From positions 124,001 to 188,000 of the forward strand of contig JAJPIF010000022.1 of assembly GCA_021324885.1 (NCBI GenBank): a stretch of 64,000 nucleotides of DNA, read 5' to 3'. How positions within the stretch are numbered: the stretch's first letter is position 1; each line of letters opens with the position of its first letter. Positions 17,790 to 26,165 of this stretch are shown one piece after another. The notes beneath the pieces were generated by a model. It worked only from the letters and a program-made list of their open reading frames with translations, did no database searches and was not told where the DNA came from. The position numbers and the translations under genes were made by a program. Source of the stretch: Pseudomonadota bacterium (GTDB lineage: Bacteria; Desulfobacterota; Binatia; Binatales; Binataceae).

Positions 17790-19109
17790 TTGACCACCCA
17801 ACCACCCGTCCGAATCGCCCCCGCGGACGGTAAGCTTGGCGTTCTTCTCCCCGGCCTGGGCGCCGTCAGCACCACGTTCATAGCTGGAGTTGAGGCGGTA
17901 AAAAGTGGTCTCGCGGCTCCCATTGGTTCGCTGACTCAGCTTGCCACAGTCAGGCTCGGCAAACGCAACGAAGGGCGCACTCCGCTAATCCGGGACTTCG
18001 TTCCGCTCGCCGCGCTGCATGATCTGGAGTTCGGGGCCTGGGATATCTACGAAGACAACGCCTATGAAGCGGCCCGCAAGGCCGCCGTGCTCGACCCCGC
18101 GCTGATCGAACGCGTGCGCCAGCCGTTGGAAAAAATCCATCCGATGGAAGCGGTGTTCGACCGCAGCTACGTCCGGCGAATCATCGGCCCCAACGTCAAG
18201 GAAGCTCGGACCAAGATGGAGAAGGCCGCAATCCTGATGGACGATATCCGGCAATTCCGCGAGCGCACCGGGGTGGCGCGCTGCGTAATGGTCTGGTGTG
18301 GTTCAACTGAGGTCTTCCATCGGCCGTCGGCGGTCCATCAGTCATTGAAGGCTTTCGAGTCGGGGCTGGCTGCCAACGATCCTGATATCGCACCCAGCCA
18401 GATTTATGCCTACGCCGCTCTCAAATCGGGAATCCCCTATGCCAATGGCGCTCCCAATCTCAGCGTCGATACGCCGGCTTTGCTGGAACTGGCGCGCGAC
18501 ATGAACCTGCCGGTCTGCGGCAAGGATTTCAAGACCGGGCAGACGCTGATGAAGACCATGATCGCGCCGGGGCTGAAGGCGCGGATGCTGGGGATGACCG
18601 GATGGTTCTCGACCAACATCCTGGGCAATCGCGACGGCGAAGTGCTCGACGATCCCGGTTCGTTCAAGTCCAAGGAAGAAACCAAACTGTCGGTCCTCGA
18701 TCAGATTTTACAGCCGCAACTGTATCCCCAGCTTTATGGCAACCTGTTCCACAGCGTGCGGATCAACTATTACCCGCCGCGCGGCGACGCCAAGGAAGGT
18801 TGGGACAATATAGATATCTTCGGATGGCTCGGCTATCCGATGCAGATCAAGATCAATTTCCTGTGCCGCGACTCGATTCTGGCGGCGCCGCTGGTGCTCG
18901 ACCTGGTGCTGTTTCTCGATTTGGCCCATCGCGCCGGCATGCGCGGAATCCAGGAATGGCTGTCGTTCTATTTCAAGGCCCCGATGCACGCTCCGGATAT
19001 CTATCCCGAGCACGACATCTTTATCCAACTGATGAAGCTCAAGAACACCTTGCGCTGGATGCGTGGCGAAGACCTCATCACCCACCTCGGCCTGGAATAC
19101 TACGACTGA
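17790..19109 (+). CDS. myo-Inositol-1-phosphate synthase-like protein
   Basis: Converts glucose 6-phosphate to inositol 1-phosphate with bound NAD, the first step of inositol lipid or inositol-based solute synthesis; 439 residues. The N-terminal Rossmann segment GVLLPGLGAVSTT is near residues 17-29. The C-terminal catalytic part has GKDFKTGQT, WFSTNILGNRDG and NIDIFGW, all characteristic of this family. A GTG at 17763 opens the frame, but AAGGAG at 17776-17781 lies inside that extension and is 8 nt from TTG 17790, which I take as the start. The adjacent genes do not reveal whether the product serves lipids, solutes or cofactors. Confidence 0.92.
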   Translation: MTTQPPVRIAPADGKLGVLLPGLGAVSTTFIAGVEAVKSGLAAPIGSLTQLATVRLGKRNEGRTPLIRDFVPLAALHDLEFGAWDIYEDNAYEAARKAAVLDPALIERVRQPLEKIHPMEAVFDRSYVRRIIGPNVKEARTKMEKAAILMDDIRQFRERTGVARCVMVWCGSTEVFHRPSAVHQSLKAFESGLAANDPDIAPSQIYAYAALKSGIPYANGAPNLSVDTPALLELARDMNLPVCGKDFKTGQTLMKTMIAPGLKARMLGMTGWFSTNILGNRDGEVLDDPGSFKSKEETKLSVLDQILQPQLYPQLYGNLFHSVRINYYPPRGDAKEGWDNIDIFGWLGYPMQIKINFLCRDSILAAPLVLDLVLFLDLAHRAGMRGIQEWLSFYFKAPMHAPDIYPEHDIFIQLMKLKNTLRWMRGEDLITHLGLEYYD

Positions 19110-19143
19110 ACGCCGGCCGTGCTTTGGAGATGGAGGAGCTGTC

Positions 19144-20169
19144 TCAGCCCATCCATTGCGGATGGCGCGTGGTGCCGTCGAAGCGTTCGGTGCTCTTGTA
19201 CAGTTCGTATTGGCCGTTGGCGGCGTATTTGGCTGTCGCGGCCAGGATTGCGGCCACCTGCTCCCTGCTCATAGGGCGAAAATCGCGCGCCGCGTCTAAC
19301 GCCTGCTCCAGCACCGCCATCGAATCGCATCCGGTAATCACAACATCGACCGGCAGGTTCATCGCATAATGCAGGCATTGTACAGGCGTGATCGCGCCCG
19401 TGCGCAGGATCACGCCCCCGCCCATCGTCTTCATTGCCAACACGCCGATCCGGTCCTTGACCAGGACCGGCAGGACCAGCCGCTCGAAACTGTCGTAGTG
19501 CGCGTCCATCGCATTGAGCGGCATCTGCACCGCGTCGAATCTGAACTGATGCTGGCTGGCGACCTGCAGCATGTGCAGGTGAATCTCGGGGCTCTTATGC
19601 CCGGTGAAGCCGATGAAACGGACCTTGCCGGCCTGTCGGGCGGCGAGCACCGCTTCCATCGCGCCGCCGGGCGCGAAGATGCGGCCGGGATCTGACATCC
19701 GGATGATCTCGTGAAACTGGAGCAAATCGAGATAACTGGTCTGGAGGCGTTTGAGTGATTCGTCGATCTGGCGGGCGGCGGTTTTGTGGTCGCGCCCGTC
19801 GATTTTGGTCATGAGAAAGACCTTCTGCCGGTAACCGTCGCGCAGCGCCCGGCCCATCCGCTCCTCGCAGCGCCCGTCGCTGTAATCCCAGCAGTTGTCC
19901 ATGAAATTGACGCCGTTATCTATTGCCGTGCGCACGATCCGCGTCGCTTGCGCGTCGTCGGCGACCATGCCCAGATGGGCCCCGCCGATTCCTACAATCG
20001 AAACCTTTTCCCCGGTCCGGCCCAGCGTACGATACTGCATCTTGCCGGCCGACGGCCTGCCGGTTTCCTCCGCATGAAGCGGCATCGAAGCGCCGGCGAG
20101 CGAAGCTCCCGCGATAGTCAGGGCCAGGAACCGACGGCGCGTCAGGGTGTGCGAATCCGATTTACTCAT
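19144..20169 (-). CDS. Tat-exported aldo/keto reductase
   Basis: A 341-residue aldo-keto reductase preceded by a twin-arginine leader: LTRRRFLAL, then a hydrophobic core ending near SMPLHA. The TIM-barrel domain starts QYRTLGRTGEKVS. The conserved Asp/Tyr are in NCWDYSDG, the Lys in LMTKIDG and the His in LLQFHEI. In the exported AKR group these reductases are often found with other periplasmic enzymes. It is the last gene of a probable three-gene minus-strand unit (CoA transferase, MAPEG protein, this gene), 13 nt after the MAPEG stop. The substrate is unknown. Confidence 0.85.
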   Translation of the reverse strand: MSKSDSHTLTRRRFLALTIAGASLAGASMPLHAEETGRPSAGKMQYRTLGRTGEKVSIVGIGGAHLGMVADDAQATRIVRTAIDNGVNFMDNCWDYSDGRCEERMGRALRDGYRQKVFLMTKIDGRDHKTAARQIDESLKRLQTSYLDLLQFHEIIRMSDPGRIFAPGGAMEAVLAARQAGKVRFIGFTGHKSPEIHLHMLQVASQHQFRFDAVQMPLNAMDAHYDSFERLVLPVLVKDRIGVLAMKTMGGGVILRTGAITPVQCLHYAMNLPVDVVITGCDSMAVLEQALDAARDFRPMSREQVAAILAATAKYAANGQYELYKSTERFDGTTRHPQWMG

Positions 20170-20182
20170 AAATCAAGTTTGC

Positions 20183-20611
20183 TCAGGCGATTACCACGCC
20201 GATGAAAAGATGAATTATCAGCGCCAGCATCGTCAACGCTCCCACCGTGAAAGCGGCCGTACGCCAGGGCTGAATGGAATTGATATAGCAGATTGTGTGG
20301 ACGATGCGCGCGGCCATGAAGATGGAGCAGTAGATTATGAATGGGGTCAGGGCCAGACCCGCGCTGACATAAATCCAGGAGAGGATCAGAAAGATCGGGA
20401 TGTTCTCCAGATCGTTGCGCCATGCCCGCGCCGCACGCTGCACGATCTCAGATTCCTCAGCCACCGCTTTGCCGCCGAAAGTGGCGGCGTCTTCGGGGTT
20501 GAGGAAAGTTCCGGTGTTGGTGCGGGCGCGCCCCTGCACAAACGCGATCGCCGACATCTTAAGCGCGAGCACAATCGCTGTTATCGCATAAACCCGAAGC
20601 AGTGCGCCCAT
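20183..20611 (-). CDS. MAPEG-family membrane protein
   Basis: A 142-residue protein with four hydrophobic segments: an N-terminal VYAITAIVLALKMSA, IPIFLILSWIYVSAG, LTPFIIYCSIFMAARI and FTVGALTMLALIIHLFI. The RAARAWRNDLENIP motif between the first and second is the MAPEG signature that binds glutathione in microsomal GST-1-like proteins. In bacteria the activity is usually unproven. It lies 45 nt behind the CoA transferase stop and just ahead of the aldo/keto reductase, which suggests a shared detoxification or catabolic transcript. Confidence 0.85.
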   Translation of the reverse strand: MGALLRVYAITAIVLALKMSAIAFVQGRARTNTGTFLNPEDAATFGGKAVAEESEIVQRAARAWRNDLENIPIFLILSWIYVSAGLALTPFIIYCSIFMAARIVHTICYINSIQPWRTAAFTVGALTMLALIIHLFIGVVIA

Positions 20612-20656
20612 CGAGCTTACCTCCCGTTAACCACAGGATCATTTTGCTGACACGGT

Positions 20657-23065
20657 TTAACTCAGCACGCCGTCGGCACGCAATTGCGCGATCCGCTCCG
20701 CCGAATAGCCCAGCAGCGTGCGCAATATCGAATCCGTATCGGCACCCAGTAGCGGAGCGGCAGCGCGTACGCTGCAGGGCGTCCCCGACATCGTCCAGGG
20801 GATTCCGGCGTGGGTGCGGCGTCCGATTTCCGGATGTTCTCTTTCGACCAGGAAACCGCGCGCTCGCAGGTGGGAATCGGTGGCTACGTCGCGGTTATTG
20901 AGGGTAGGATGGGCCGCGACACCGGCGCTTTGCAAAGCCTCGGTGATTTCCCATCGATCGCGTGTCCGGGTCCACTGCGTGATGATCGCATCGAGTTCCG
21001 CCTCGTTGCGCTTGCGCATCTGGGCGGTGCTAAAGCGAGGATCCTCGGCCAGTTCCGGTTTGCCGATCGCTTCGCACAGCCGTCGCCACTCACGGTCATT
21101 GGCCACCACGATTGTGACCCATTGCTCCGCATCGCCCCGCGCCTTGTAGGCTTCGTGCGGCGCGATCCAGGGATCGTGATTGCCCATCCGCTGAGGTTGG
21201 CGCCCGGTCATGTCGTATTCGATGATCGACTCCGCCAGCATCATTTCGAGCGTGTCCCACATCGACAGGTCGATATACTGTCCCTCCCCGGTGCGGTCGC
21301 GATGCAACAGGGCGGAGATGATGCCGAAGGCGCCGAAAACACCGGCCACCGGGTCGGCGTAGGAAATTCCCACCTGCCGCGGAAGGTCGTCAGGATATCC
21401 AGTTAGCCAGAACATCCCGGCTCGCGCCGCGGTCTGCTGCCCCAGGCTCACATAATCGCGATAAGGCCCGAACTGACCGTGACCAGAAATCGAGAGCATT
21501 ACCAGGTCGGGTTTGAATTTGCGCAAGACCTCGTAGCCCAGGCCCATCCGGGCGAGCACGCCCGGTGCGAAGTTTTCCACCACGACGTCGCAATGGCGCA
21601 CCAGCTCGCAGGCAATTTCCACCGCCTGGGGATTGGTCAGATCGAGCTGGAGGCTGCGTTTGCCCTGGTTCCATTGATTGAAGCTGCCGGCGCGGTTGAG
21701 CCCGGGTTTGCCGTCGGCGAACGGCGGAATGAGGCGGTTGATGCCGGGCCGCTTGGCCGATTCCACCCTCATCACCTCGGCGCCCAGATGCGCAAGCTGC
21801 AACGTGCAGTACGGTCCCGCCCACACCCAGGTAAAATCGAGCACGCGCACGCCTGAAAGCGGCCCGCCTGTTGCGGGAGTGGCGGATTCAGCCGCGGCGC
21901 TGGCCGGCACGCTCGAAGCGATCACGCCGTTGCCGAACACGGCGCGATTATGTTCACCCAATCGGGGTGCGGGCGCCGGTTCGGGCGGGGTCAGACTGCT
22001 GCACTTAAACGGCATCCCGGGCGCGAGCACGCCCGGGTCATCATCGCGGCCGGTGGGGAAGCGCACGAAGATGCCGCGGGCGCGCAGATGTGGATCGTTG
22101 AGCACGTCCGCGACCGTGTTGAGCGGCGCGATCGGGATGCGGCTGTCCTGCACCAGGCGGCACAGGTCGGCCACTTTCCAGTCGTGCCACAAATCGCTCA
22201 TGAGGGCGCGCAGGGCGTCGGCGTTGATGCCGCGCTTGACGCGCGTGGAGAAGGGCTCTGTATGCGCCCATTCGGGATTGCCCATCAACGCCACCAGCCG
22301 CTGCCATTGAGGCTCGTCGAGCAGCGTGATCAGCGCGCTGCCGTCGGAGCATTCGACCACGTTGGAGTACGCGGTATTGACCCGCGAAGTCACGTTGCCG
22401 CTGTAAGTGTAATAGATCAGGCTCAGTTCGAGCATCGCGGCCAGGCACTCCTGCATCGAGATGTCCGCGGCCTGACCGCTGCCGCCGCGCAGGCGATGCC
22501 AGTACGCGGCCGCGGCGACCATCGCGGCGTGCAGTCCCCCCATCAATTCGGCCTGATTGCTGTAAATTTTCAGCGGGGGCAGTTCGGGGAATGGCGACCC
22601 CAGCGGGATTAGCGAGGCCATCCCGCCGGCGTGAAAGGCGTTGAGCTCATAGCCGCGCCATCGCGCGCGCGGACCGCAGTCGCCATAGGGCGATATCGTA
22701 ACGACCACCAGTTGCGGATGGGCCTGGCAGATTGTCTCGCTCTGCAGGCCCGCTTCCGCCCGGTCCGGCACCATCACGTTGTGCACCAGGATATCGGCAT
22801 GATCGAGCAGGCGATCGAATCGTTCGCGGTCCTGCGTGCTGGTCAAGTCCAGCGTGACTCCGAGCTTGCCGGAGTTGAGGTAGATGAACATTCCACTGCG
22901 TTCGGGGTCGGCAGTATTGCCGCGGAAAGGGCCGCGAAAACGTGTGAGGTCGCCCTGCGGTGGCTCAACCTTGATCACCTCGGCGCCCAAAAGGGCAAAA
23001 AGTTTGGCTGCAAAAGCGGCCGACACGCCCTGACCACATTCGACCACTTTGATCCCGGTGAGCAT
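20657..23065 (-). CDS. Tandem-domain CaiB/BaiF (family III) CoA transferase
   Basis: A single 802-residue chain with two complete family III CoA-transferase domains. Domain 1 begins LTGIKVVECGQGV and runs to about residue 385. Domain 2 begins LSGVRVLDFTWVWAG near 400 and runs to the end. Both have the GAEVIKVE/GAEVMRVE strand after the first helix. Domain 1 has GGSGQAADISMQ and domain 2 GEGQYIDLSMWD, which mark the active-site region. The start was moved from an upstream frame opening to ATG 23065 because GGGAGG precedes it by 6 nt (a second ATG at 23068 is also possible). Most relatives are single-domain homodimers; here the dimer seems fused. It is divergent from the MaoC-like gene. Confidence 0.9.
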   Translation of the reverse strand: MLTGIKVVECGQGVSAAFAAKLFALLGAEVIKVEPPQGDLTRFRGPFRGNTADPERSGMFIYLNSGKLGVTLDLTSTQDRERFDRLLDHADILVHNVMVPDRAEAGLQSETICQAHPQLVVVTISPYGDCGPRARWRGYELNAFHAGGMASLIPLGSPFPELPPLKIYSNQAELMGGLHAAMVAAAAYWHRLRGGSGQAADISMQECLAAMLELSLIYYTYSGNVTSRVNTAYSNVVECSDGSALITLLDEPQWQRLVALMGNPEWAHTEPFSTRVKRGINADALRALMSDLWHDWKVADLCRLVQDSRIPIAPLNTVADVLNDPHLRARGIFVRFPTGRDDDPGVLAPGMPFKCSSLTPPEPAPAPRLGEHNRAVFGNGVIASSVPASAAAESATPATGGPLSGVRVLDFTWVWAGPYCTLQLAHLGAEVMRVESAKRPGINRLIPPFADGKPGLNRAGSFNQWNQGKRSLQLDLTNPQAVEIACELVRHCDVVVENFAPGVLARMGLGYEVLRKFKPDLVMLSISGHGQFGPYRDYVSLGQQTAARAGMFWLTGYPDDLPRQVGISYADPVAGVFGAFGIISALLHRDRTGEGQYIDLSMWDTLEMMLAESIIEYDMTGRQPQRMGNHDPWIAPHEAYKARGDAEQWVTIVVANDREWRRLCEAIGKPELAEDPRFSTAQMRKRNEAELDAIITQWTRTRDRWEITEALQSAGVAAHPTLNNRDVATDSHLRARGFLVEREHPEIGRRTHAGIPWTMSGTPCSVRAAAPLLGADTDSILRTLLGYSAERIAQLRADGVLS

Positions 23066-23282
23066 CATGGCCCTCCCAAATCCAGACTTTGCGGCGCGCC
23101 GGGCGGCGGCGCCAGCGATAGCGAATGCCGAAACTAGCAAGCCCTCGCCACCGTTACCAGTGTGACCCCAAACCTCAGGTACCATAAAGCGGGCAGCGGT
23201 ACTGACCGAGCCTGCGCAATTGCTTTTCATCGGGCCAGTAGCCTAAAGGAAAAATGACGTTGCTTGTCGAGGAGGAATTTCC

Positions 23283-24461
23283 ATGGCCGATAAAACGATG
23301 CCGGATCTGGAGCCGATGGACACCAGCGATGTTGATCGGTGGATTGGAGTGCCGGTTGGGGGACCGGTGTTGAAGGATCCGATTACGGCCAACGATATTC
23401 GCCGCTGGACCCAGGCGATGCAGAATCCCAACCGCCTGTTTTACGATGAGGAGTTCGCGGCTAAAAGCGTGTACGGGACCCTGATTGCGCCGCAGTCCTT
23501 TTCCGTGGCCTGCGCCGATGGACATGGCGCGCAGCCTGCGATTCAGGGCGTGGTTCCCGGATCTCACATGCTGTTCGGCGGCGATGAATGGTGGTTTTAC
23601 GGGCCGCGGATTTATCCCGGCGACAAATTCACCGTCGAGCGCGCGCTGTTTGATTACCGCGTAACGCATACGAAGTTCGCCGGTCCGACCATGTTTTCGC
23701 GCGGCGACACGACCTACAAAAATCAGCGGGGGCAAGTTGTCGCCAAGCAGCGCTCAACCTCGATTCGCTACCTCGCCTCCAACGCCCGCCGGCTGCGCTC
23801 GTTCGCGGATCAGGAACAGGAGCCGCAATGGACTCCCGAGGAACTGGAAAAAGTCGAACGCGAGAAGTTCGCCTATTATTCGACCTTTCATGATCATGTG
23901 ATCAGGAAATTCGGCGACATCGCCGACGGCGAAGATCTGCCGGTGCGCCCGATCGGTCCGCATACGATTCAGAGTTTTACCACCGAGTATCGCGCCAATC
24001 CGTCCAATGTGTGGGGCGCGGCTTACAATGATCCGCTGCCCTCTTCGACCCTGAACGCGGGATGGCTGCCCGAGATGTCGCGCGACGAGAGCAAGGCCCA
24101 GCTCGATCCCACTTACGGCGATGGGCTCTATTACGGACCCTCGCGCGGGCACGTGTTCACCCCCTATGCGCGGCTGATCGGGATGCCGCGCGGATATGGC
24201 TACGGCCGCACGATGGGCGCCTGGGTGCTGGACTATCTCAACAATTGGGCGGGCGAACTCGGTTTCATCGTGCACAGCAACTCGCGCTACATCGGCCCGG
24301 CACTGACCGGCGACGTCACTTACTTAACCGGCAAGGTGATAAAGAAGGAGGCCGATGAAGCCAGCGGTTACGGCATCGTCACGGTCGACGTCGAGATGAA
24401 GAACCAGGAGGGCCGCCTGATGGCCAAGGGGCCGGCCGAAGTGCGGTTCCCGCTGAAGTAG
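23283..24461 (+). CDS. MaoC/FAS1-type acyl dehydratase-like protein (double hotdog)
   Basis: A 392-residue double-hotdog protein. The N-terminal half has DITANDIRRW-like text (PITANDIRRWT), NRLFYDEEFA and YGTLIAPQSF, as in FAS1-like dehydratases. The C-terminal half has GPSRGHVFTPYARLIGMPRGYG and an acyl-CoA-contacting region typical of MaoC-like proteins. The probable reaction is hydration of an enoyl-CoA, but a clear Asp-His dyad could not be fixed by eye. A strong ribosome site (GAGGAGG) lies just before the ATG. It is divergent from the CoA transferase, and both probably act on the same acyl-CoA pathway. Confidence 0.8.
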   Translation: MADKTMPDLEPMDTSDVDRWIGVPVGGPVLKDPITANDIRRWTQAMQNPNRLFYDEEFAAKSVYGTLIAPQSFSVACADGHGAQPAIQGVVPGSHMLFGGDEWWFYGPRIYPGDKFTVERALFDYRVTHTKFAGPTMFSRGDTTYKNQRGQVVAKQRSTSIRYLASNARRLRSFADQEQEPQWTPEELEKVEREKFAYYSTFHDHVIRKFGDIADGEDLPVRPIGPHTIQSFTTEYRANPSNVWGAAYNDPLPSSTLNAGWLPEMSRDESKAQLDPTYGDGLYYGPSRGHVFTPYARLIGMPRGYGYGRTMGAWVLDYLNNWAGELGFIVHSNSRYIGPALTGDVTYLTGKVIKKEADEASGYGIVTVDVEMKNQEGRLMAKGPAEVRFPLK

Positions 24462-24478
24462 GATTTTGTTCTCCGGCC

Positions 24479-24497
24479 GGTCGGGTAGCCCCCGACC
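24479..24497. terminator. Hairpin between convergent genes (possible bidirectional terminator)
   Basis: Arms GGTCGGG (24479-24485) and CCCGACC (24491-24497) around TAGCC, located between the stops of the MaoC-like gene (+) and the UspA gene (-). A GC-rich perfect 7-bp stem; the T-run is absent, so intrinsic termination is uncertain. Confidence 0.4.
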
Positions 24498-24555
24498 ACC
24501 GTCCTGCCCCAGACCAGCAAAGCGGACATGGCCAACCGCCTTTGCGCGTTGCCGT

Positions 24556-24999
24556 TCACGGAATGTCAGCCGAAGGGCGCAGGGTCAGCACCGGGCGTGA
24601 GGATTCGCGTACGACCCGTTCGGCGACGCTGCCCAGGAACAGATGGCTGACGCCGGTGCGGCCATGGGTAGCCATCACGAGCAAATCGGGGTTCAGTTCA
24701 CGCTCGGTTTCCATGATCGCGGCGAATGGGTCGCCGGTTTTCACAATCAGATTGAATTTTGCTTTGCCGTCAATGTGCTGGCGCGCGACGCTGTCAAGCC
24801 GTGCCATGGCGTCGCGTTCCCATTGCGGCACCGCGGGCTCCACGGGAACCTCGGACGGCGCACTGGGCGCGCGAACCGTGTGCATGATATAGAGCGTCGC
24901 TTGATTTTGCTGGGCCAGATCCGCGGCGAAGTCGAGTGCCGCCATCGAATTGGCGTCGAAATCGATAGGACAGAGAATCCGCTTAAATCGTGTCGTCAT
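24556..24999 (-). CDS. Universal stress protein (UspA family)
   Basis: A 147-residue single Usp domain. It starts RILCPIDFDANSMAAL, and the C-terminal ATP-binding motif GRTG-x9-GS (GRTGVSHLFLGSVAE) is intact, so it probably binds ATP. It lies 18 nt after GAPDH on the same strand and is likely cotranscribed. A GAGGAAG ribosome site precedes the ATG. The link with a glycolytic enzyme suggests a response to energy status, but that is inference. Confidence 0.92.
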   Translation of the reverse strand: MTTRFKRILCPIDFDANSMAALDFAADLAQQNQATLYIMHTVRAPSAPSEVPVEPAVPQWERDAMARLDSVARQHIDGKAKFNLIVKTGDPFAAIMETERELNPDLLVMATHGRTGVSHLFLGSVAERVVRESSRPVLTLRPSADIP

Positions 25000-25017
25000 T
25001 GGAACTTCCTCAGCTTC

Positions 25018-26022
25018 CTACCGGCGGCCCGCGATCAGGGCCGCAATGTCCGCCAGCCGGCATGCGTACCCGAATTCGTTGTCGTACCAGGCAAAAACCT
25101 TCGCCATCCGCCGGCCCAGCACCTTGGTCAACGGCGCGTCGAAAATTGACGAATGGGTATCGCCGTTGAAATCGGTCGAAACCAGGGGCTCTTCACAGAA
25201 TTTCAGAATCCCTTGGAGCGGTCCTTCAGCCGCTGCTTTCATCGCGGTGTTGATCGCCCTTTCATCCGCGTCTGTTTCGAGCATTGTTGTGAGATCGACC
25301 ACCGAAACGTTCGGTGTGGGAACCCGGATCGCAATACCGTCGAGCCTGTCCTTCAGCGCTGGCAGCACCAAACCGATTGCCTTGGCCGCACCGGTAGACG
25401 TCGGCACCATCGACAACGCCGCCGCACGCGCGCGGCGCAGGTCCTTGTGTGGCCCGTCCAGCAACATCTGATCGTTCGTGTAGGCATGAACGGTCGTCAT
25501 CAAGCCGGCGGCGATACCGAAATTTTCATGCAGCACTTTCGCGATCGGCGCCAGGCAGTTGGTTGTGCAGGAAGCGTTGGAGATCACGTGATGGCGATGT
25601 GGATCGTAGACGCCCTGATTTACTCCCATACACAAGGTCACGTCGGCGTTTTCGCTTGGCGCGCTGATCAGCACCCTGCGGGCGCCGGCATTTAGATGGC
25701 GCGTCGCTTGTTCGCGCGACTTGAATCGACCGCTGGACTCGATCACGAGATCCACGCCGAATTTACGCCAGGGCAGGTTCTGGGGGTCGGGCTCCTTGAG
25801 CACTTCAAGCACTCGGCCCGCAACCACCAGGGAATCACCGTCAGCGCGTGCTTCGTACTTCAGCGCTCCATGAACTGAATCGTGCTTCAGAAGATGGGCC
25901 AGCGTGGCGGTGTCGGTAAGATCGTTGATTGCCACCATTTCCAATTGCTGATGGCGAAGGGCGGCGCGAAAAAACATACGACCGGTGCGGCCAAAGCCGT
26001 TTATTGCGACCTTGATTGCCAT
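25018..26022 (-). CDS. gap: Type I glyceraldehyde-3-phosphate dehydrogenase
   Basis: A 334-residue phosphorylating GAPDH of glycolysis/gluconeogenesis. The NAD-binding NGFGRTGR is at residues 8-15, with INDL (D34) favouring NAD over NADP. The catalytic Cys is C152 in SNASCTTNC and the catalytic His lies in TTVHAYTND. The phosphate-binding region is RAAALSMVPTSTGAAKA, and WYDNEFGYA is the C-terminal family motif. The classic glycolytic neighbours pgk and tpi are not adjacent; uspA follows instead. gpmI lies 19 kb away in the same window. Confidence 0.95.
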   Translation of the reverse strand: MAIKVAINGFGRTGRMFFRAALRHQQLEMVAINDLTDTATLAHLLKHDSVHGALKYEARADGDSLVVAGRVLEVLKEPDPQNLPWRKFGVDLVIESSGRFKSREQATRHLNAGARRVLISAPSENADVTLCMGVNQGVYDPHRHHVISNASCTTNCLAPIAKVLHENFGIAAGLMTTVHAYTNDQMLLDGPHKDLRRARAAALSMVPTSTGAAKAIGLVLPALKDRLDGIAIRVPTPNVSVVDLTTMLETDADERAINTAMKAAAEGPLQGILKFCEEPLVSTDFNGDTHSSIFDAPLTKVLGRRMAKVFAWYDNEFGYACRLADIAALIAGRR

Positions 26023-26165
26023 TCAAATCACTCCTGCTGAAATCGCTCCCGAATCTTTGGTGAGCATCAAATATGCCAGCGCAGTTGGTTAGACCGTCCC
26101 ACCCCGTACGGCGCTGCGATGTGTTCGGAGGAAGCAATCGGAACGAACCACTGTGTCCTTAATAG

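Noticed and set aside
18602-19369. 255-codon plus-strand frame overlapping inositol-phosphate synthase
   Set aside because: Another frame of a gene with clear family motifs; the composition is Arg/Gln-rich and no domain is seen.
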